The notes beneath the pieces were generated by a model. It searched no databases. It saw only the letters and a program-made list of their open reading frames with translations, and was not told the origin of the DNA. Of a DNA stretch of 5,380 nt, positions 1-4,328 are shown one piece after another. Made by a program: the position numbers and the translations under genes. The stretch comes from an uncultured Collinsella sp. (GTDB lineage Bacteria > Actinomycetota > Coriobacteriia > Coriobacteriales > Coriobacteriaceae), in NCBI GenBank assembly GCA_902496005.1, contig CABUZI010000111.1, positions 1-5,380 on the forward strand, given 5' to 3'. Within the stretch, counting starts at the first letter, position 1, and every line of letters begins with the position of its first letter.

Positions 1-507
1 AAGCCGGTTGAGGCCCCCAAGGCCGCTGCCGTCGAGGCCCCCAAGGCCGAGGCTGCCGACTTCGTGAAGGTCGAGAATGTCTTTGTCGCCGAGTACTTCG
101 CTTCTCGTGACGAGGCTCTGAGCTTCGTTTCCAACCAGGCCGTCAAGGCCGGTATCGCCAGCGACGCCGACGCCGTGATGAACGCCTTCCTGGCCCGCGA
201 GGCCGAGGGCACCACGCGCATGATGGAGGGCTTCGCCATCCCGCATGCCAAGTCCGACGCCATTACCGAGGCTGCCGTCATCGTCGTCAAGGACGAGTCC
301 GGCGTGACCGGTTGGGACACCATGGACGGCGCTCCCGTCAACGTTGCCATTGCCCTGCTCATCCCGGGCGCTCAAGCTGGCACCACGCACCTCAAGATCC
401 TGTCCAAGGTCGCCGAGGCGCTCATGGACGAGGACTTCCGTGCCACCGTCAAGGGTTCCACCGACGCCGCCGAGATCGCCAAGACGATCAACGCCCGCCT
501 GGTCTAA
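1..507 (+). CDS. PTS fructose permease, C-terminal linker and EIIA domain (5' partial)
   Basis: The reading frame is open from base 1, so this is the tail of a larger protein whose start lies outside the window; 168 residues are visible. Residues 1-20 are an Ala/Pro/Lys/Glu linker with a repeated VEAPKA unit, of the kind that joins PTS domains. The rest is a full-length fructose/mannitol-type EIIA domain (about 145 residues). Its phosphorylation site is in GFAIPHAKSD, with the His at residue 82 (bases 244-246). In the family this His accepts phosphate from HPr and hands it to the EIIB cysteine. A domain order with EIIA last fits an EIIB-EIIC-EIIA fructose permease, but EIIB and EIIC are not visible, so the fusion partner is inferred from the linker. 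The GTG at 64 could be read as a start, but it falls at the very start of the EIIA fold, after in-frame linker codons and without a convincing Shine-Dalgarno sequence, so I reject it. A strong terminator follows. Confidence 0.9.
   Translation, partial: KPVEAPKAAAVEAPKAEAADFVKVENVFVAEYFASRDEALSFVSNQAVKAGIASDADAVMNAFLAREAEGTTRMMEGFAIPHAKSDAITEAAVIVVKDESGVTGWDTMDGAPVNVAIALLIPGAQAGTTHLKILSKVAEALMDEDFRATVKGSTDAAEIAKTINARLV
7..49 (+). repeat. Tandem direct repeat encoding the interdomain linker
   Basis: Two 19-base copies (7-25 and 31-49), differing at one base and offset by 24 bases (eight codons), encode the repeated VEAPKA segment. This is an in-frame linker repeat likely to vary in copy number without disturbing the flanking domains. 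Confidence 0.6.
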
Positions 508-545
508 TTCCACGGTACGTGAATAACATCGCCCCCTGTAACTAA

Positions 546-579
546 GGCGAAGGCCCTGGAGAGGGCCTTCGCCCTTTTT
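546..579 (+). terminator. Rho-independent terminator after the EIIA gene
   Basis: A perfect 12-bp stem, GGCGAAGGCCCT (546-557) with AGGGCCTTCGCC (562-573), closes a 4-base loop (GGAG) and is followed by a T5 tract. It lies 38 bases after the permease stop codon. It should separate the permease transcript from ptsH, so ptsH needs its own promoter. Confidence 0.93.
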
Positions 580-594
580 CTATCCCTCCCATAA

Positions 595-659
595 GTTGCG
601 GTGAAATAGGGACTGTTTAAACGATTCAACCCCAAATTCAGTCCCTATTTCACCGCAAC
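595..659. repeat. Inverted repeat with perfect 21-bp arms (REP/MITE-like candidate)
   Basis: The arms at 595-615 and 639-659 are exact reverse complements over 21 bases, starting GTTGCGGTGAAATAGG on the left. They enclose a 23-base AT-rich centre containing GTTTAAAC (615-622). There is no T run after it and a real terminator already lies just upstream, so termination is an unlikely role. A perfect, compact 65-base palindrome in an intergenic region is typical of REP-like or miniature transposable elements. That class is inferred; no transposase or second copy is in the window. Confidence 0.75.
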
Positions 660-766
660 CTATAAAAGGGCATAGAGGGGGCCGCCTGTCGAGTCCTTGT
701 CGCGAACAGATCATCAGCCAGAATTCCTTTCAGCCGACATTACTTTGGACCGACCGAGTTTCCGCA

Positions 767-895
767 GCTCGCCCGCCGGGCGGGGCGATTAAGTTTGTCG
801 CGAGTTCCGCACGCAAAGGAAAGCACTTAATGTGCTTTCCGTCTTGCGCAGGACTGTAGAGCAGCAAACTTAACCGCCCCGCCCGGCGGGCGAGC
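767..895. repeat. Long nested hairpin with 31-bp arms (MITE-like or structured element)
   Basis: The arms 767-797 and 865-895 are reverse complements at 30 of 31 positions; the only exception is A788 opposite C874. Inside sits a second hairpin with a perfect 9-bp stem GGAAAGCAC/GTGCTTTCC (818-826 and 832-840) and a 5-base loop, flanked by CGCAA/TTGCG (812-816 and 844-848), so the 129 bases fold as one long rod. The outer arms are very GC-rich and the inner ends AT-rich. A CGCAG direct repeat overlaps both outer boundaries (763-767 and 895-899), possibly a short target duplication. It has no T tract. A miniature mobile element is my leading reading; a structured RNA is the alternative. Confidence 0.75.
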
Positions 896-905
896 GCAGG
901 GATAC

Positions 906-968
906 GACATATGTCCAACAATTCGTGTGAAACACAATGAAAAACCGTTTGATGTGAGTTAATATAAA
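906..968 (+). promoter_or_regulatory. Putative ptsH promoter/operator zone
   Basis: ptsH must be transcribed from between the permease terminator and base 1033. The most -10-like sequence is TAATAT/TATAAA at 960-968, which would give a leader of roughly 55-60 bases; I find no convincing -35 box at standard spacing. Just upstream lie a perfect 10-base palindrome GACATATGTC (906-915) and a dyad GTGT-GAA-ACAC (925-935), both plausible repressor or activator sites. The positions are visible; the regulatory role is inferred. Confidence 0.35.
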
Positions 969-984
969 CAACGTCGTGAATCTG

Positions 985-1010
985 ACTCCTGCCACATGCA
1001 TGACAGGGGT
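985..1010 (+). promoter_or_regulatory. Small leader hairpin ahead of the ptsH ribosome binding site
   Basis: ACTCCTG (985-991) can pair with CAGGGGT (1004-1010), with one G-T wobble, around a loop containing the palindrome CATGCATG (995-1002). It lies 11 bases upstream of the AGGAG at 1022-1026 and leaves it free. It could stabilise the 5' end of the ptsH transcript; no specific function can be shown. Confidence 0.35.
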
Positions 1011-1032
1011 TAAACACAAAAAGGAGTCAACT

Positions 1033-1296
1033 ATGGTTTCTGAGAAGGCTACCCTCGTTAATCCTCAGGGTCTGCACATGCGTCCGGCTGGTCTGTTCGC
1101 CTCCACCATGGGCAAGTATGCCTGTGACGTGACGGTCGTCACCCCCGAGAAGGAGGTCAACGGCAAGTCCCCGATGGCACTTATGGCTGCTGGTATCCCC
1201 TGCGGTACCGAGGTCGAGGTCAAGTGCGACGGCGCTGACGAGGCCGAGGCTCTGGCTGCTGCCATCGAGCTCATCAAGAGCGGTCTTGGCGAGTAG
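1033..1296 (+). CDS. ptsH: Phosphocarrier protein HPr
   Basis: HPr is the small cytoplasmic carrier that receives phosphate from enzyme I and passes it to sugar-specific EIIA domains. The product is 87 residues, the normal length. The active site NPQGLHMRPAG places the phosphorylated His exactly at residue 15, with Arg17 beside it. Residue 46 is Ser in GKSPMALMAAGI, the position phosphorylated by HPr kinase in Firmicutes, though Pro47 replaces the usual Ile and the following residues differ from the common IMGVMSL. The ATG at 1033 is chosen because AGGAG (1022-1026) lies six bases upstream and because it gives His15 and Ser46 their canonical numbers; in-frame codons upstream from 976 have no such support. 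It is followed by ptsI on the same strand after a 133-base gap that contains a terminator-like hairpin. Confidence 0.97.
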   Translation: MVSEKATLVNPQGLHMRPAGLFASTMGKYACDVTVVTPEKEVNGKSPMALMAAGIPCGTEVEVKCDGADEAEALAAAIELIKSGLGE

Positions 1297-1339
1297 AACT
1301 CAAACGGGTCGCATGTTGAACAACTAAGTTCATATTTGG

Positions 1340-1377
1340 GGGCGCAGTGACCTGTTGTAAGGTAGCTGCGCTCTTTT
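1340..1377 (+). terminator. Terminator-like hairpin between ptsH and ptsI (possible attenuator)
   Basis: GCGCAG (1342-1347) pairs with CTGCGC (1366-1371). The stem continues inward across a small internal loop as ACCT/AGGT (1350-1353 and 1360-1363) around a 6-base loop. TCTTTTG follows directly. This has the form of a moderate intrinsic terminator with an imperfect U tract. Since ptsI has no obvious promoter of its own in the remaining 50 bases, partial read-through producing more HPr than enzyme I message is the likely meaning; that is inference. Confidence 0.55.
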
Positions 1378-1413
1378 GTCATGGATATGGCAAAACGCTT
1401 TATCACATGACAC

Positions 1414-1422
1414 GGAGAGAGG
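1414..1422 (+). promoter_or_regulatory. Purine-rich ribosome binding site of ptsI serving two close ATGs
   Basis: GGAGAGAGG precedes two in-frame ATG codons at 1424 and 1430. GGAG (1414-1417) is six bases from the first and GAGG (1419-1422) seven from the second, so spacing does not decide. I prefer 1430 because MYQGVNASEGIGIG then aligns without overhang to the usual enzyme I N-terminus (MISGILASPGIAFG in E. coli). The alternative adds only Met-Gly. Confidence 0.6.
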
Positions 1423-1429
1423 AATGGGA

Positions 1430-3133
1430 ATGTATCAGGGAGTCAACGCTTCCGAGGGCATCGGTATCGGCACCGTCATGGTCGCCGTCGATCCCGACTT
1501 GACGTTTGAGCCGCACGAGGTTGCTGATTCGGCAGCAGAGAAGGAGCGCTATCAGTCCGCTCTTTCGGTCTTCTGCGAGAAGACCCAGGCTCAGGCCGAC
1601 CACATGAAAGAGACGGTGGGCGAGGCCGAGGCCGAGATCATGAGCGGACACATTGTCCTGGCTCAGGACCCGGGCATGACCGACGCCATCAACGCTGCCA
1701 TTGACGGCGGTACCTGCGCCGAGCAGGCGCTCATGGACACCTCGACCATGTTCGAGAACATGTTCCTGTCCATGGACGACGAGATGTTCCGTCTGCGCGC
1801 GGCCGACATCGCCGACATCCGCACCGGTATTCTGGCCGAGCTGCTGGGCAAGGAGGTCGTCGACCTCTCCGTCCTGCCCGAGAACACCGTCGTTGTCGTG
1901 CATGACCTCACGCCGTCCATGACCGCCACGATCGATAAGGCCCACGTTGCCGGTATCGTCACCGAGACCGGTGGCCGCACGTCGCACTCCGCGATCATCG
2001 CGCGTGCCCTCGAGATCCCGGCTGTCCTTTCGGTTTCCAACAGCTGCACCGCGCTGCGCAACGGTATGACCGTTGTCGTCGACGGTGGCAAGGGTATCGT
2101 CGAGGCCGATCCCGACGAGGAGACGCTCGCTGCCTACACCGCCAAGGCCGAGGCCTTCGCTGCCGAGAAGGCAGCCCTCGAGGCCTTCCGTGGCAAGCCG
2201 TCCGTGACTGCCGATGGCATCAAGAAGATCATCGCCTGCAACATCGGTAACCCCGATGACGTGCCCAACGCGCTCGATCACGACGCCGAGGCTATCGGTC
2301 TGTTCCGCTCCGAGTTCCTGTTCATGGACTCTGCTGAGCTTCCTTCCGAGGAGGAGCAGTTCAACGCCTACCGTAAGGTCGCCAGCGCGCTCAAGGGTGC
2401 TCCTGTCATCATCCGCACGCTCGATGTGGGCGGCGACAAGGAGATTCCGTATCTGCACATGGTCAAGGAAGATAACCCCTTCATGGGCTTCCGCGCCGTG
2501 CGTTACTGCCTGGCCAATCCCGACCAGTACAAGGTCCAGCTCCGCGCTCTGCTGCGCGCTAGCGCCTTCGGTGATGTCAAGATCATGATCCCGCTCGTCA
2601 CCTGCGTCGAGGAGGTCTTGGCTGTCAAGGAGCTCGTCGAGCAGTGCAAGGCCGAGCTGACCGAAGAGGGTCGCAAGTTCAACGAGAACATCGAGGTCGG
2701 CATCATGGTCGAGACGCCCGCCGCTTCGCTGCTCGCAGACCGTCTTGCCGAGGTCGCCGACTTCTTCTCCATCGGCACCAACGACCTGATCGGCTACACC
2801 ATGTGCGCCGACCGTGGTAACGACACCATCTCCAACCTGTACCAGGTTTACTATCCCGCCGTGCTCCGCTCGCTCAAGAACATCATCGAGAGCGGCGTGA
2901 AGGCCGGTATCATGGTCGGTATGTGCGGCGAGGCCGCTGCCGATCCGCTGCTCGAGCCGCTGCTGATCAGCTGGGGCCTGGAGGAGTTCTCGATGAGCGC
3001 TCCTTCGATCCTGCGCGCCCGCAAGACCATCAGCCAGTGGACCAAGGTCGAGTGCGACGAGCTCGCCGAGAAGGCGCTCGCCTGCAACACCGCAGCCGAG
3101 GTCAAGGCACTGCTCGAGTCCGCAGCTCGCTAA
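1430..3133 (+). CDS. ptsI: PTS enzyme I (phosphoenolpyruvate-protein phosphotransferase)
   Basis: This cytoplasmic enzyme starts the PTS by autophosphorylating with PEP and passing the phosphate to HPr. It has 567 residues, close to the 570-575 of known enzymes I. The N-terminal HPr-binding and phosphohistidine part carries GGRTSHSAIIARALEIPA with the active His at 186. The C-terminal PEP-binding barrel carries LFRSEFLFMD (Arg293), IIRTLDVGGDKEIPY (Arg329), GIMVETPAA (Glu428), SIGTND (Asn451, Asp452), ADRGND (Arg462) and the catalytic Cys499 in GMCGE. All key residues known from E. coli are therefore present, each shifted by three positions. One oddity is LIGYT after GTND, where LTQYT is usual. 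It is preceded by ptsH and followed, 74 bases on, by a fructose-1-phosphate kinase-type gene with no terminator between them, so the three probably share transcripts. The start at 1430 was preferred over 1424 from N-terminal alignment. Confidence 0.97.
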   Translation: MYQGVNASEGIGIGTVMVAVDPDLTFEPHEVADSAAEKERYQSALSVFCEKTQAQADHMKETVGEAEAEIMSGHIVLAQDPGMTDAINAAIDGGTCAEQALMDTSTMFENMFLSMDDEMFRLRAADIADIRTGILAELLGKEVVDLSVLPENTVVVVHDLTPSMTATIDKAHVAGIVTETGGRTSHSAIIARALEIPAVLSVSNSCTALRNGMTVVVDGGKGIVEADPDEETLAAYTAKAEAFAAEKAALEAFRGKPSVTADGIKKIIACNIGNPDDVPNALDHDAEAIGLFRSEFLFMDSAELPSEEEQFNAYRKVASALKGAPVIIRTLDVGGDKEIPYLHMVKEDNPFMGFRAVRYCLANPDQYKVQLRALLRASAFGDVKIMIPLVTCVEEVLAVKELVEQCKAELTEEGRKFNENIEVGIMVETPAASLLADRLAEVADFFSIGTNDLIGYTMCADRGNDTISNLYQVYYPAVLRSLKNIIESGVKAGIMVGMCGEAAADPLLEPLLISWGLEEFSMSAPSILRARKTISQWTKVECDELAEKALACNTAAEVKALLESAAR

Positions 3134-3150
3134 TTTGGTATCAGAGGTAA

Positions 3151-3180
3151 CCGCGTGGTTGGAATGGGCCGGCCACGCGG
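3151..3180 (+). promoter_or_regulatory. Strong intercistronic hairpin between ptsI and the first kinase gene
   Basis: CCGCGTGG (3151-3158) pairs perfectly with CCACGCGG (3173-3180). Two G-T wobbles and two GC pairs extend the stem to 12 bp around a 6-base loop (AATGGG). No T tract follows, so it is not a normal intrinsic terminator. It is more likely an mRNA stability or processing element in a shared ptsI-kinase transcript, an inference from position and form. Confidence 0.5.
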
Positions 3181-3190
3181 CCCTCACATA

Positions 3191-3206
3191 TACAGGGGGT
3201 ACTGTA
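3191..3206 (+). promoter_or_regulatory. Ribosome binding site of the first kinase gene, inside a short hairpin
   Basis: The Shine-Dalgarno sequence AGGGGG (3194-3199) lies eight bases before the ATG at 3208. It is flanked by TACAG (3191-3195) and CTGTA (3202-3206), which pair exactly and present GGGGTA as the loop. This may tune ribosome access; a 5-bp stem is weak and may be chance. Confidence 0.4.
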
Positions 3207-3207
3207 A

Positions 3208-4140
3208 ATGTTCTACACGCTAACCGCTAACCCGGCTGTCGACATGACGGTTTCGAGCTCTCCGCTCGAGCCCGATGAGAACGTCCGCACCGGCTCGGCC
3301 AGCTACACGGCTAACGGCAAGGGCCTTGACGTGTCCTTCGCCTTTAAGAAGATGGGCGTTGACACCGTCGCACTCGGCTTCTTTGCTGGCTTCACGGGCA
3401 AGTTCATCGTCGAGGAGGTCATGAACCTGGGTTGCCTCTGCCGCCCGGTCTGGACCGACGGTATCACGCGCATTAACACCTACGTCAACGATGGCCAGCA
3501 CGAGTACGGCATCCTGAACCCGGGTGCTCCGATCACGCCGCAGCACCAGGAGGAGCTCTACAACATCCTGGACACCGCGGGCGATCTCGAGTGCCTGATC
3601 GTTTCCGGCTCCGTGCCTCCCAAAGCTACGCCCGACTTCCTGGCTCAGGTCATGGAGCACGCTCAGGCTCGTGGCGCCGACGTCGTCCTGGACCTGTCCT
3701 CCGACAAGCTCAAGGAGCTCGCTCACAAGAAGCCGCTGCTCATCAAGCCGAACCATCACGAGATGAAGGCCATCTTCGGCGTGCCGGTCGACACCGACGA
3801 CGAGGTCCGCGTTGCCATGAAGATGGCTCACGACGCTGGCGTTCAGAACGTGCTGCTCACCCGTGGTAGCCGCGGCGACGCTTACTTCTCCAACGGCGAG
3901 GACATCTGGTACGCCAAGCGTGAGTTCAACATCAAGCTGGTTTCTTCCGTCTGCGCCGGCGACTGCACCCTCGCTGCGTTCCTGCACAAGTGGTACAGGG
4001 ATCGCGACAACGTCGAGGAGGCCATGAAGCTCGCTATGGCCACCGGCGCCAACGTTGCTGAGTCCGTCGGCATCGGCGACTTCGGTCACGTCGACGAGTA
4101 CAGCAAGCGCGTTGCTGTCCGCAAGCTCGATCGTCAGTAA
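3208..4140 (+). CDS. fruK: 1-phosphofructokinase-family sugar kinase (PfkB family), first copy
   Basis: The likely reaction is ATP-dependent phosphorylation of fructose-1-phosphate to fructose-1,6-bisphosphate, feeding PTS-imported fructose into glycolysis. The 310-residue protein has the FruK/LacC order of motifs: MFYTLTANPAVD at the N-terminus, NGKGLDVSFAF (36-46), LGFFAGFTGKFI, DGITRIN, VSGSVPP, LIKPNHHE (Lys180, Asn182, Glu185) and the anion-hole/catalytic motif VCAGD with the base Asp252. Three positions depart from the family pattern: Asp41 instead of Asn in GKGxNV, Cys249 instead of Gly in GAGD, and Cys253 instead of Ser after the catalytic Asp. The start is supported by AGGGGG eight bases upstream and by the conserved N-terminus. 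It lies downstream of ptsI without an intervening terminator and ends in one. Tagatose-6-phosphate kinase (LacC) is a related alternative, but the PTS fructose setting favours FruK. About half its residues match the next gene by eye. Confidence 0.88.
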   Translation: MFYTLTANPAVDMTVSSSPLEPDENVRTGSASYTANGKGLDVSFAFKKMGVDTVALGFFAGFTGKFIVEEVMNLGCLCRPVWTDGITRINTYVNDGQHEYGILNPGAPITPQHQEELYNILDTAGDLECLIVSGSVPPKATPDFLAQVMEHAQARGADVVLDLSSDKLKELAHKKPLLIKPNHHEMKAIFGVPVDTDDEVRVAMKMAHDAGVQNVLLTRGSRGDAYFSNGEDIWYAKREFNIKLVSSVCAGDCTLAAFLHKWYRDRDNVEEAMKLAMATGANVAESVGIGDFGHVDEYSKRVAVRKLDRQ

Positions 4141-4168
4141 TCGAAACGCGACATATTCGTGCGCATGT

Positions 4169-4199
4169 GGCGCCCCGGTTTCGGCTGGGGCGCCTTTTT
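4169..4199 (+). terminator. Rho-independent terminator after the first kinase gene
   Basis: GGCGCCCCGG (4169-4178) pairs with CTGGGGCGCC (4185-4194) with one G-T wobble, around a 6-base loop, followed directly by T5. It ends the presumed ptsH-ptsI-kinase unit and implies separate transcription of the second kinase gene. Confidence 0.92.
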
Positions 4200-4259
4200 G
4201 TTCCGCCACGGGGGAGAGGTGTTCCGCCGTACTTCATCGCTTCCACACCGTTCACCGAG

Positions 4260-4294
4260 TTGTCCTAGCCTTTTACCGATGCGTGGAATATACT
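4260..4294 (+). promoter_or_regulatory. Putative promoter of the second kinase gene
   Basis: A good -10 hexamer, TATACT, lies at 4289-4294, 34 bases before the ATG. The best -35-like hexamer, TTGTCC (4260-4265), is 23 bases upstream, too far for a standard promoter, and nothing at 16-18 bases resembles TTGACA. A promoter is expected here because a terminator precedes it. An activator-dependent promoter would fit the missing -35, but this is inference. Confidence 0.45.
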
Positions 4295-4320
4295 TTCATT
4301 AACACGTTGCTTCGTGAAAG
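4293..4320 (+). promoter_or_regulatory. Inverted repeat over the -10/start region of the second kinase gene
   Basis: CTTTCA (4293-4298) and TGAAAG (4315-4320) are exact reverse complements separated by 16 bases, enclosing a second dyad CACG-N6-CGTG (4303-4306 and 4313-4316). If transcription starts from the TATACT at 4289, the left outer arm would not be in the RNA, so a DNA operator overlapping the start site is more likely than an RNA hairpin. Its right arm touches the AAAGGA ribosome binding site (4317-4322). Confidence 0.35.
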
Positions 4321-4328
4321 GAACATTC

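Larger units (their letters stand above)
508..1032. other. Gene-free intergenic region with two palindromic elements
   Basis: I find no believable coding sequence in these 525 bases. The only sizeable frame (minus strand, 730-1017) runs through a long inverted repeat and resembles no protein I know. The region holds the permease terminator, a 21-bp-arm inverted repeat (595-659), a long nested hairpin (767-895) and the presumed ptsH promoter zone. Between the two repeats, 660-766, I see only a weak promoter-like TATAAA at 661-666 with TTCAGT 18 bases upstream (637-642), half of it inside the repeat, and no RNA gene I recognise. Confidence 0.7.

Noticed and set aside
64..507. A free-standing EIIA protein starting at the GTG at 64
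   Set aside because: The frame continues open to base 1 through a linker-type sequence, and no convincing Shine-Dalgarno precedes the GTG.
595..659. The 21-bp inverted repeat as a second, bidirectional terminator
   Set aside because: Neither side has a T tract directly after the stem, the loop is 23 bases, and a strong terminator lies just upstream.
595..895. The two intergenic palindromes as a CRISPR array
   Set aside because: There are no regularly spaced direct repeats; the two elements differ in sequence and are inverted, not direct.
730..1017. A 95-codon minus-strand frame in the intergenic region
   Set aside because: It is built largely from the long inverted repeat at 767-895, has no recognisable domain, and I saw no supporting ribosome binding site.
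976..1032. An N-terminal extension of HPr
   Set aside because: It would shift the canonical His15 and Ser46, covers the leader hairpin and ribosome binding site, and has no start signal of its own.
1403..3187. A 594-codon open frame on the minus strand opposite ptsI
   Set aside because: It is the complement of a well-supported enzyme I gene with strong third-position GC bias, is low-complexity in composition (rich in Asp, Gly, Leu, Val), and matches no family I know.
3220..4209. Long minus-strand frame opposite the first kinase gene
   Set aside because: It is an antisense shadow of the kinase gene and would read through the terminator hairpin at 4169-4199.
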